A stretch of 64,000 bases of DNA, taken from the NCBI RefSeq assembly GCF_000264995.1, contig NW_006767433.1, positions 1,003,333 through 1,067,332 of the forward strand, written 5' to 3'. The first letter of the stretch is position 1; each line of letters starts with the position of its first letter. The translations under genes were made by a program, and so were the position numbers. Source of the stretch: Punctularia strigosozonata HHB-11173 SS5 (taxonomy: Eukaryota > Basidiomycota > Agaricomycetes > Corticiales > Punctulariaceae). The notes beneath the pieces are model-generated. The model ran no database searches. It was not told the DNA's origin and saw nothing but the letters and a program-made list of their open reading frames with translations. Shown here piece by piece: positions 23,030-32,390 of this stretch.

Positions 23030-24187
23030 ATGCGTACGTCGTTGACGCCTCCCTTGTCGGGTCACTACAGGCGGCTAGATGCCCGCCCATCCTCATTAGA
23101 GTCCCCCACAATCGATCATTTCTTGTTGCCGCACACGAAGGCGCGGGCGGCTAAGCTTCACAATCCAAACAAGATCAGGTTGTCCAGGACGACCGAAGAC
23201 CATTTGGCCAAGGCCCTACATCATGGGTGGGCCTCCTCTACGCTGAAAGGTTACAACGGCGCAGTCAGCCGGTTCATCAGGTTCTGCAGAAAGGAAAAGA
23301 TACAGCGGCGATTCTGGCTCCCCGCAGATGAGCTGGTGCTTTGCGCCTTTGCCGCATCAGGAGAAGGTCGACTCGCAGGCAGCACGGCCAGGAACACTCT
23401 GGCGGGTCTCAAGGCGTGGCACGTAGCACAGAACGCAGAATGGAAGGGTGGAAAACGGCTCAAGTACGTCTTGAACGGGGTGGAGAACCGTCGACCAGCC
23501 ATCTCGCGCCGTCCCCCTCGCCTCCCGATTAACCGGAACATGCTACGCACCTTGAGGGCGAACCTGGACCTATCAGACCCAGTAGACATAGCTGTCTTCG
23601 CGGCAGCGTGCGTAGCCTTTTGGGGCCAATGCCGCTTGGGAGAACTCCTCCCGCCCTCGACGACCCGGGCAGCCGCACGGAGATCCCCTTGTCGGGCGGA
23701 CCTCACTCTCCCATCTCCCTCTTCGACATCCCACATTATCCACCTTCCCTCAACCAAGGTTCATTATAGCCAAGGCGAGGACGTCGTCATCCTCCGCCAA
23801 CGGGGTTCCTCTGACCCCATCCGGGCTCTCCGACACCACTTATACTGGAACAACCCGGGCAAATCTGACCATCTCTTCGCTTACCGAACATCGTTTGGCA
23901 CACGCCCGCTCACTCGTCGATTCTTTATGATGAAGTGCAATGCAGTTTGGACCCAAGCCGGTCTACCGCGGTTCACCGGTCACTCATTCCGTATAGGCGG
24001 GACCACAGAACTGTTATTGGCCGGTGTGCCTCCCGACGTTATTAAGAAGGCCGGGAGATGGTCATCCGACGCCTTCCTGCGCTACTGGCGGGTTGTCGAG
24101 GGCATACTGCCCACCCACATGCAACGTCTCCCGCTGGGCAACCATCGGGGCTCATCCCTACGAACTAGACCGCAGGGTGGGGGTTAG
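23030..24187 (+). CDS. Ngaro tyrosine recombinase
   Basis: A 385-residue frame, the third ORF of the retroelement. The N-terminal SAM-like core-binding region includes GWASSTLKGYNGAVSRFIRF. The catalytic domain includes GQCRLGELLPP (first Arg), then FTGHSFRIGGTTELLLAG (the HxxR pair), AGRWSSDAFLRYWR (Trp/His position followed by the Tyr nucleophile). It integrates the circular DNA intermediate, replacing the integrase of LTR elements. It lies about 70 bp downstream of the RNase H ORF and about 30 bp before arm B1. Confidence 0.9.
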   Translation: MRTSLTPPLSGHYRRLDARPSSLESPTIDHFLLPHTKARAAKLHNPNKIRLSRTTEDHLAKALHHGWASSTLKGYNGAVSRFIRFCRKEKIQRRFWLPADELVLCAFAASGEGRLAGSTARNTLAGLKAWHVAQNAEWKGGKRLKYVLNGVENRRPAISRRPPRLPINRNMLRTLRANLDLSDPVDIAVFAAACVAFWGQCRLGELLPPSTTRAAARRSPCRADLTLPSPSSTSHIIHLPSTKVHYSQGEDVVILRQRGSSDPIRALRHHLYWNNPGKSDHLFAYRTSFGTRPLTRRFFMMKCNAVWTQAGLPRFTGHSFRIGGTTELLLAGVPPDVIKKAGRWSSDAFLRYWRVVEGILPTHMQRLPLGNHRGSSLRTRPQGGG

Positions 24188-24219
24188 CCGGGCGCGCGCA
24201 CCCCGTCTGGGTTGCGGTC

Positions 24220-24340
24220 TGGGCGAGCCGTCGCGCTCGCACCCGGCCTACGCCCAAGCTAGCGCTTCCCCCTCACCCTTCGGTGGTTCTCTCTTGATAC
24301 GCCCCCGCACAGGGCTGCTGGACCGTAACCCGCCCAAGAG
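24220..24340 (+). repeat. Ngaro split direct repeat, arm B1
   Basis: 121 bp, identical by eye to 24618-24738 and directly abutting A2. Confidence 0.92.
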
Positions 24341-24472
24341 TGGGCGCACCGGAGCGGAGGCCACGTGCGGCGGTGCCAGTTCTTGGGCGGCGGAGGTCGC
24401 CTCGCTGGCCGCTTGCTTCCGCACTCGAGGACGGCGAGGGGTTCGACACCCCCCCCTCTCGTATCTTTTCGT
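24341..24472 (+). repeat. Ngaro split direct repeat, arm A2
   Basis: 132 bp copy of A1. The B1-A2 junction is the internal head-to-tail joint expected from the circle model. Confidence 0.93.
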
Positions 24473-24617
24473 CCCACCCTCCGCACCCTGGTAGTTAGAC
24501 AGGCAGGTCCTTAAGACCCTTCTTTACATTCCTTCGCATTAGGGACCACGATACATGGCAGACGATGTGCATATCAGAATCATAGTCACATTGAGAGAGC
24601 CGGCCGAGTAGGCCGGG

Positions 24618-24738
24618 TGGGCGAGCCGTCGCGCTCGCACCCGGCCTACGCCCAAGCTAGCGCTTCCCCCTCACCCTTCGGTGGTTCTCTCTTGATACGC
24701 CCCCGCACAGGGCTGCTGGACCGTAACCCGCCCAAGAG
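24618..24738 (+). repeat. Ngaro split direct repeat, arm B2
   Basis: 121 bp copy of B1. It marks the right end of the element. Confidence 0.92.
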
Positions 24739-24739
24739 A

Positions 24740-24911
24740 TTTTTCTTTTCGTGCAAAACTCTTTTCCCGGCAAGGTTCTTATCTCGATCGCGTACATATC
24801 GTGGCGGTGTCTTCCGCGTTTGAACTCGAACGCGAGCCTTCCTTCGGTGTTCGCGAGTACCGGTCTTTGCAGGTCTTCGCGAAAAGATTGGAACGAGAAG
24901 TTGCGCATCAA
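24740..24911 (-). pseudogene. host reading frame abutting the Ngaro insertion
   Basis: A minus-strand frame starting MMRNFSFQSFREDLQRP and continuing LANTEGRLAFEFKRGRHR to EFCTKRKI runs straight into the right end of the retroelement. The composition looks like coding sequence, and an acceptor-like cactacag lies just before it. It may be the remainder of a host exon cut by the insertion. No domain was recognised and the far side of the element does not show an obvious continuation, so this is tentative. Confidence 0.25.
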
Positions 24912-25926
24912 CTGTAGTGCACGGTAATGCAGTCACGCAGGATGTCAATGTCGAACCAGAGGTCGGCTTTTGCGGCTGAAGAGTAAATGTCCATGCTCGA
25001 GCGTGGTACGTGGCAATCCCGGCGGATGTTTGTATTCAAAGCGCTGCTCTAAACTCCCAGATCTCCTAAGATGTTCCTAATATGCGGTACGTGGCGGTAA
25101 GCCCAACTGAACGTCTCCGCCTTCCTGTCAACATTTCGGATCCTCGATGGGCTTCGCAGGAAATCTGACCCCTTCGTATTCTCACGTCAGGTTCGTCCGG
25201 CTTCGCGATCAACTCGAACCCATCCTAGGGGCAACGCAACATAACCTTTTGGTAACCCCATGCACTCAGGCTGCAGCATCGGAGAGGCACACGAAATCGT
25301 GCGTGTATACATCGTTTCAGTGTTTTTCGCTCTTGGTGCGGTTCTTGGGCTATACTCACACGAGCTCCTGAAACATGATTTCAGGCTCTTGATCCTGTCA
25401 GTTTGTCGGGCTTCGGATAACGAGTTGCCATCCCCTTGTGACTTGAAGCCTACCCGTTGTCAAGTTTCAACCCGCGTGCCTTCAAGTGCACCTAATATCC
25501 GAAAAGCATATGGGCTTTTGTGCGGAAGTGCGCGGAACCCGGACCGGTCATTCAATAACTCGGGCAGAGGTCCTGTGACAACACTGAAAGAAAGTTGCTG
25601 AAGTTATTAATTGGGGTCGATGCTGATCCGTATCAAACGAAGGTGTACTCCTCCACCTACCTCAGATTCCTTGACGATCTCCTTGGATGTCTCTCGCGGG
25701 ACCCGGGGAATCGAGCAGACTGCTACTCGCAGGCTCTCATGATACGCACTGGGAGAAGGGGTCCTTGTCCCGATACCTAATAGTTGGAGTGCTCTCGTTG
25801 CACAGCTCCTATAACGCAGCCTCGTCTTATTTAACATGAAGGGTACTGCCAATTCGGCCATTCCTCCCCCCTCTTCCTCTTCACCTCTCAGTCTATCAAA
25901 TTACTTCCCCAGCGCTGCTAGGCCCG
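24912..25926. other. intergenic region
   Basis: About 1 kb with only short frames. An ATG at 25838 opens a 50-codon Ser/Pro-rich frame overlapping the next gene's leader in another phase. I see nothing else. Confidence 0.4.
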
Positions 25927-26597
25927 ATGCCGACGATCAACCATCTCCATCTCTCCCCCGTAGCAGACCCTGGCGACGTTGGTCCTAACAATGGGACACC
26001 GCCTGCCAAAGGGCGCCTCACCCCAGGTTTGGTCTCCGTGATGATCATCGGCGTTCGTGAGTCTGTCCGCTATCTATAACTGTCGGCTCGCGCTCATCAT
26101 TCGTGGAAGTCGGACTCGCCGGCATCATCGCGGTCGCCAAGTGGTACAAGACCGGCAGATCGGTCAAGTCGGGGACGCGGGGTAGCCCTCTCCCTGGAGC
26201 GGGGCCCCGCCTCCATCCTGTTTCATCGGGTACGCCGTTCTCTTTCAGACACTATCGCCCTTCACTGACTGCCAGTGACGAACGTTCACCGACAGGCTTG
26301 CGCGCGAACAACACTCGTCGGAGCGCCGACCCTGCAGACGAAATCAAGCTGTCTCGGCATACTTCATGCTCCTCCGAGCGCACACTTGCCACGTACCCTG
26401 TACCTCGCTATGCGAATCCAGCGCATTCGGGTGCTCATCCGGCGCATGATTCCCTTGGCCAGTCGCCGCCCGCGTACGACGACGATCGCTCCGTGGTGAC
26501 ACTACCACCGGCCGCGTACCTTGGTAGTCTTCGCGGACACGCACAAGATATGTCCTCCGATAAGCCGTTCCGACCGATGATTCCCGGCGAAAGCTAA
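25927..26597 (+). CDS. small single-pass membrane protein with PPxY tail (A)
   Basis: Two exons, 25927-26056 and 26110-26597, joined by a 53 bp intron (gtgagt...gaag), give about 205 residues. A polar N-terminus of about 33 residues precedes one transmembrane helix, LVSVMIIGVLGLAGIIAVAK, followed by WYKTGRSVK, a positive cytoplasmic flank. This implies N-out, C-in without a cleaved signal. The cytoplasmic tail is disordered and contains SPPAYDDD, a PPxY motif of the kind bound by WW domains of Rsp5/Nedd4 ubiquitin ligases. A further mini-intron near 26232 cannot be excluded. I do not recognise a named family. The next gene (27633-28197) has the same layout. Confidence 0.55.
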
Positions 26598-27550
26598 ATC
26601 CAGCGACCGTTGGTATCGCCCATCAAAGTCCTCGTCGCTGACGAGCACCACATTCCTCTCCAGCTATTATCGACATACATGCACGACAATCTATTGACGC
26701 CATTTCCATAACCAGTTCGAATGGCGCGCATGAGCGGAGCCCCGTATCCAATAGGGAGGCCCGGCCAATGTGCGGATATTCTTATCCTTTCATTATTCGC
26801 CGCGCAAATCCTTAGAATACGCATGCCATCCGATCCATGTCCGCGCTTTCATCTTTTCACCTTTTCGCATCTGCTGTTCGCAACTTCGCTCTCGACGCTG
26901 TGCCCTTGTTTTCGTAATACGGACCGCTCGTCCCCGCTTATGCTCGACCCTCGCCCTTCGCAATGCTGCACAATTGTATCAACACACCACACAATCAAAT
27001 TGACGCCGAATATTGTCCGCAGCATATTAGTGACATATACTGGCATCTACAATCTCATTCTTGTTCTTGATCTTACAGGACTATGCTCTGGTGTGGACGC
27101 AATCCACTCCAGCGTGCCTTGATCGAGACCGAGAAATGCCTCCGAACAGCCCTCGATATATTCTTGCCAATCTCAACAGCCACGAGGACAAACACCACCT
27201 TACAGCCTCGAGCGAATATGCCTCAAGCACCCGTCCGCCGCCGGCGTGACGTAGCTCGCCGTCGCACATGCTTGAGTCTGGCAAGAGGGTTCGGAGCGCG
27301 GGTTCCGTCCCGACTTCGCCCTACAGTATGTCATTGATATTTCTGATCGTTGGGCGCACCCATCCATTTCACCCGCTGGAACCGCTCCATCGACCCAGAT
27401 ATGCAACCTACGCACTTTGACCCTGAGAACACTGAAAACTCATCGAGAGCGCGGGTGAGGTCAGCGACTGTGCATCCCCCCGAGAGCCACGCAGCCCATC
27501 AAACATAACACCGGATCCACACGTAAGGGGACGGTTTCGGGTACTGGACT
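26598..27550. other. intergenic region
   Basis: About 950 bp. A plus-strand frame around 27061-27337 has some coding-like composition but no motif or clear splice partner. I make no gene call. Confidence 0.4.
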
Positions 27551-27560
27551 ACATATATAA
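27551..27560 (+). promoter_or_regulatory. TATA box of membrane protein B
   Basis: acatatataa, about 75 bp before the ATG at 27633 and followed by a GC/C-rich leader. Confidence 0.5.
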
Positions 27561-27632
27561 CCCGCGCCCGTTGTCCCCCCGACGGCATTGAACGGGTCGA
27601 GAAACTTGAACATACGTACTCGTTGACCAGCC

Positions 27633-28197
27633 ATGAGCGGGTCCCCACCTATTGTGATTTGGATCGCACTCGTCGTCAGCTTCCGTACGTCGAGTTCAAT
27701 ACAACTCCCGTGTTATGCATCCGCACTGATTGACGGCCCTGTCATACAGTGTTCGTGGTGCTGTCGGCCCAATGGGCCCGGATGCACAGGGCAAAGCGAA
27801 GATACGCCGGAGACGTGGAGAGTCACCGCGATAGCATAGCTCGGCAGCGAGTGGAACGAGGAGAGATGCATCTCTCCGCACTGCGAACGCTATCTCGCAG
27901 TATGCATCAACTCCTCATCCCTGTAGAGCACGGATCATATCCTCATAACCCGTGTATCTATATACAGATCGTAATCAAGCGCAGGCCACGATATCCCTAC
28001 CACCCCCCCTCATCCGTCACGGCAGCGTCCACTCCGAATTTAACCAGGAGCTCCCTAAATACACGAAGAGCAGCGTCGATGCCGTTGTTACAGGTCCGGT
28101 ATACCAGCCGCCAGCGCACGATCCGATACCCGATAGCAATCCTCCCGCGTACGATGCACGTCTAGACGAGGAACCCGCGCCCGCGCTGCACCCGTAG
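27633..28197 (+). CDS. small single-pass membrane protein with PPxY tail (B)
   Basis: Three exons (27633-27684, 27750-27899, 27968-28197), both introns phase 1 with gtacgt/gtatgc donors and acag acceptors, encode 143 residues. It begins MSGSPPIVIWIALVVSFLF, one transmembrane helix near the N-terminus, then AQWARMHRAKRRYAG, a strongly basic cytoplasmic flank. The tail contains ELPKYTKSS, YQPPAHDP and NPPAYDARL, the last a canonical PPxY. It resembles gene A, 1 kb upstream, in layout but not in alignable sequence. Such proteins can act as adaptors bringing WW-domain ubiquitin ligases to membranes; that role is inferred only. Confidence 0.6.
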
Positions 28198-28345
28198 GAT
28201 CGCACCTGGCCTCGTTCGAGCCTGCTCGCTGTATATTACATGAACCATAACTCCGACGCGGCGATCTTGGATGCTCAGACCTGCGAATCGGTATGGTCCA
28301 CGTACGAGAAGATCAACTCACAGAAATACGGGAAGCTAGGGCTGA

Positions 28346-28653
28346 TCACATGGAGCATCCGTACGAGTTTTTTTTGTGAGTGGCCAACAGCTCGACACCA
28401 GGGTGATGTGTAAAACAGGGTGCGCCATATGGTATCTCAGTTTCAGAGCGCCTTTGCGGCTTAATTATCAGGGATTCGGGCAGCTCCTTGACGGCTTGCC
28501 GATGTAGATGCGTAAAGTCGTCATATCTCTGAAGTTCCACCGGCAAATGAAGTCGCTTGAAAAATAAAAATCGAGACGACGTACCTCTTCGATAGCTCTC
28601 GCGTACGTGTTATCGGCTTGATCCACAGGCTGTGTATTTGGTTCCGCGTTCAT
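28346..28653 (-). CDS. hypothetical protein, 83 residues, two exons
   Basis: Exon 1 (28653-28585) encodes MNAEPNTQPVDQADNTYAR then AIEE. A 56 bp intron (gtacgt...ttcag) leads to exon 2 (28528-28346), starting RYDDFTHLHRQAVKELPES and ending at 28346. Splice sites and phase 0 agree. There is no signal peptide, helix or recognised domain. It could be a small real gene or the end of a larger one. The second half is less coding-like than the first. Confidence 0.35.
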
Positions 28654-29174
28654 ATGTTTGTGTTAACTGAGCTTGCTCAGGTATCTCTCAACCAAGAAAT
28701 TGTTTGTGCAGTGCGGATTCAGTGACATCGAACAGATTCTCACGCGACAATTATGCACTTATCATGACCCACGGATAAGATTATACTACTGCATTGCAAA
28801 TGGGCCCATTAAATGCAAGCGAAGGTGGACTGGCGGGGCACCCGCCATTCTTTCCAGTTGTTGAGCGTGTAAGTTTTGTAAAAGCGGAGCGAGAGGACTC
28901 GAGAGCCCTAGTCGCAACTCGAAAATGAGCCAATGCGGTCACGGGATCTCGGCATCCCGGGTTCGTCGTTGTCGCCGTCGTTGTGCGCCGCTGCTGGAGG
29001 CGAGAAATAAGCACAGTTTGCCGCTGGGCTCAACCCATCCTATCCACGTCCCGAATATCCTCGATAATAAAAGAGGGCTTGCTTCTGGGAGCATTCAGCG
29101 CAGAGTAGATGGGAAGACCGCTGTACGGGAACCCGCATTACACTCGTCCTCGTGCGTCTATTCTCTCAATCATA
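28654..29174. other. intergenic region between divergent genes
   Basis: About 520 bp of likely shared promoter between 28346-28653 (-) and 29175-32114 (+). No distinct motif was identified. Confidence 0.4.
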
Positions 29175-32114
29175 ATGCGGGCGCGCAGTACTGACGTGAC
29201 CTCGTCTTCCCTCTGCCCCAGCCCTGCCTCCCCCGCCTTCGCGCTCCCAGAGCACGAACCCGCCCACAGGGGTCGACACCACCGCCATCGAGCGCAGAAC
29301 TGCCCGCGCTCGAGCGAGCCGCGCCTCCGCCGATACAGCTCCAGAAAATACCCGCACGAGTTCGAGCACAGATATCCGTGTCGCCGACCAACTCTCCGAT
29401 CTCGACGAATCCACCGCGACGAGCTTTAACCGCGCCGTCGCCATCCTCGACAACGCCTACCTCCGCCTCCAGAACCTACGTGCCCGCCTGCGCTCCCTCC
29501 CGCTCGCCTCCATTCCCATGGACGACCAGCCAGGCGTTTCCCCGCCGCGCACGGAGGGCCCATCCACCCCAGCCACGAGCCAGACTTCGAGCCAAACCAT
29601 AGGCCCCTCACACGCGGCGATCGTGCTCGCAGGCCCCGCCACCGACGCCGACCGCGGACCGGAGACGCCCGCCGCCACCGACGTCGTCCCGGCCCCCGCA
29701 ATGCGCGACCTCGTCTCGACGCTCCCCACCGAGCTCCGCGCCGACCTCCTCCGCGCGAGCAGCACCTCCCGCCCTTCTGCACCCGCAACCACCATAAACC
29801 CAGAATCGCTCATCGTATCTCCGTCCGACATAGCCTCCCTGACTACGCCACACGGCCTCCTCGAGCTCATGGGTCTCAACCGAGAGGTAGGCGGCGAACG
29901 CGTCGACAACAGCGCGACCACCCGCGTACCTTCACAATCGATTCCCGTATCTCCGCCCTCCAGATCCTCCTTCCCGAGGTCGGACGCTCTCGCCGAGTTG
30001 ATCGAGCTGACCCGCGAAGTGAACCGGGACCGTAGCGACGACAGCGCCACCTCCCGCGGCCGGCGCGTCGCCGTCGTCGAAGCGATCCGCCGGAGACGCC
30101 GCCAAAACGGGCTCGATACGAACGATGACCGAACGCCCGCCAATACGACGCCGCCGCCCCCGCGTCCGTCCGATATCCGGGCGCTCTTCTCGCGCGCGGA
30201 GGAGATGGCGAACGACATCGACGCGACCATCACTCGGCTCGGCACCCAGATCCCCTCGGACGCGCCTGCCGCGACGCCTTCCACTTCGACCACCACGAAT
30301 CCCGCTGGCTCCCGCGCCGCCCAGTACGGTCACACCGGGGAGAACGAGATTCGCAGGCGGCGGCGGCTCGCACTCGAACAGACGCGGGAAGCGCGCGTGC
30401 AGACGCTCAGGCGCGTGATGCCGCGGACCATGTTGGACGCGGCATATCAGCGGCAGCTTAGCCGGCCACTCGACGTCGGGGGTGGTGATGAAAGAAGAGG
30501 GAGAGCAGGAGCAGAGGTCGGAACGGACGGCAGTAGGAGGAGAGAAGGGGACGAGCTGATCGCCGAGCGCGATAGGACGCTGTACAGGCTGCGCGGGATC
30601 GTGCCGCCGTCCTTGCGCGAGGGCGAGAGCGCGAATGGTGAAGGCTTGCCGACGTGGACTCCGCCGGCGATGAGCCCCCCGTGGATTCGATCGCCGACCC
30701 CGACCGTCCCTTCGCAGGAAGGAGTTTCAGAGTCTGGTCCGGGCGTCGCTGCTACCGCCCCCGCGTCAACGTCGTCCGCAGCCACAACGGCGGCGACGAC
30801 GAACAGCGCCGCAAGAGCTACCGGCCCTTATTCGTTTGACCCGTCCGGCCCACCCAGAGCCTGGGGTCCCCCTGCAGGTTACGAACCGCCGCGGCCGAGC
30901 TTCGTCTTTTTCCCGGAACCGGTGTCGCTGGACCGCTCCGAGGCGGAGCCGGCGCTGTCGAGCAGCGGTGGTGGCGTTAGCGAGTTCGGGGAAGACGACT
31001 GGGACGTGAGCCCGGCGTGGGAGATCGTGTACTCGAACGAGCGTGCGAGGGAGGAGCCCGCGCCGTCGACGCAGCCACAGCAGCCGATACAAGACACGAC
31101 GGAGCGCATGATGGAGCGCCTGCGCGCGTTCGGACCGCCGTTCGACACACTAGGGGGTGATGAGGATGAAGTGGCCGTGCAGGTGCGCGAAGCTCTGCGC
31201 GAGGAGGCGGAGGCGGAGGCGGACCGCATGCGCGCCGCGAACGAACGGGCGTGGCGCGGGTCGCAGGAGGACGTGAGCGTCCACGCGCTGCGGCGTGCTC
31301 ATCTGCGCTACGAGCGCCAGTACGAGCGGTCGCTCGACGCCGGACCGCCCTCTGGCGTGACGGCCGGCACTGTCAACCTCGATGGATTACCGCCCGTCAT
31401 CCCGTTGTCTGTCTCCGAGCCAATGCGCGTCGACCTTGCTGCGCCGTCCGCGTCTACGGTCGGGCGGTGGCGCGCCTCGGGGTCCTCGTCGGTGCTCGGG
31501 CGATGGCATGCCATGGACGAGGACGCGCCGCCCTCTGCTGCCCAGCTGGATCCGAGCCTCGTTCCCCCGTTTGTGCAGTCAGACCGTGAGTGTTTGCAGC
31601 CTCTAGACCAGCGATATAGCACCCTGACCCGCTCGTTTCTCCTCTTTGTCTCGCAGCGATGTTCCGGTTCCGCGGTGACGATGAGATACCCGGTTTGGAG
31701 TCGACGCGTCCGCGCTTCCTGCCTCCATCGCCGGAACCCATCACCATCCTCCCGCCCGCATCCTCGCGCCCGGGCCCCGCCGAGGTCGAAGCCGCCGCCA
31801 GAGATAGCCACGAGATCATGCTACGAATTTGGGCGAGCTCGCGCCGGTCGATGTCGCCCGGGCAGCTCGCGCGGCGGCGACGGCTGACGCGCGAGGCGGG
31901 CCGGCGCCAGCGCGAGGATGGGGAAGAGGAGGGCGAGCACCAGCAGCGCGAGAGCGGCCTGTTCTATGGATCGTGCAGACCGTACGAGCTCGATCCGCTC
32001 CCGATGCCGGTGTCCGCGATGGTGGCGCATGCGCACGACGGGCGGAGGCAGCGTCGGGGCGACGGACCGCCGCCGCTCAAGTTGGCAAGGACGGCCACCT
32101 TCGCCGGCCGGTGA
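29175..32114 (+). CDS. large disordered protein, unknown function
   Basis: The main exon is open from about 29200 to 31585. A 71 bp intron (gtgagt...tcgcag) joins it in phase to 31657-32114, which ends ARTATFAGR. From the ATG at 29518 the product would be 841 residues. However, the same frame is coding-like upstream, with a helix AVAILDNAYLRLQNLRARLR. A start at 29175 spliced by a 34 bp intron would keep phase, but that intron is unusually short. The protein is rich in Ser, Pro, Ala and Arg with several short Glu/Arg helices (for example VREALREEAEAEADRMRAAN). MRDLVSTLPTELRADLLRAS looks like an amphipathic motif of the type seen in ubiquitin-binding segments. No catalytic domain was found. 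Strong GC bias produces long antisense frames here. Confidence 0.6.
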
Positions 32115-32390
32115 CCGGCCGGGCACATGCTTCCCTTTTGGATTGCCCGATGCCTGTTTTCAGAGGGGTACATACATGCTTGTTGACTAGGACGGCGTTG
32201 GCACCGCGCGAACGTTATATATCGTATTGGTTTAAGAAGAAGAAATGCAATAAAAAGCCGGAACACAGGAAACATTCATGTACACAAGTTATGCACTCGT
32301 TGGGATCCCGTCAACACACCTCTAATCTAAGCAAGTATGGCAACGCAAGCGTCGCGCTTACAACCGTCCTACTGTGGTCACTGGTGTAAA

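Larger units (their letters stand above)
19081..24738 (+). mobile_element. Ngaro-type (DIRS order) tyrosine-recombinase retroelement
   Basis: A 5.66 kb element with the split direct repeat layout A1-ORFs-B1-A2-B2 that defines Ngaro/VIPER-like members of the DIRS order. A1 is 19081-19212, B1 24220-24340, A2 24341-24472 and B2 24618-24738, with about 145 bp between A2 and B2. Inside are a gag-like ORF, a reverse transcriptase-RNase H ORF and a tyrosine recombinase ORF, all on the plus strand and all long and open. I see no methyltransferase, as expected for Ngaro rather than DIRS1. No target-site duplication is seen, which fits recombinase-mediated insertion. The two A arms and the two B arms read as identical, so the copy looks whole and recent. 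Confidence 0.9.

Noticed and set aside
19081-24738. LTR retrotransposon (Gypsy or Copia)
   Set aside because: Repeats are in A1...B1-A2-B2 order and not simple LTRs. There is a tyrosine recombinase instead of a DDE integrase, and no aspartic protease was seen.
29457-30296. A 279-codon minus-strand frame opposite the disordered protein gene
   Set aside because: GC-driven antisense frame. The composition mirrors the plus-strand codons and no splice or motif supports it.
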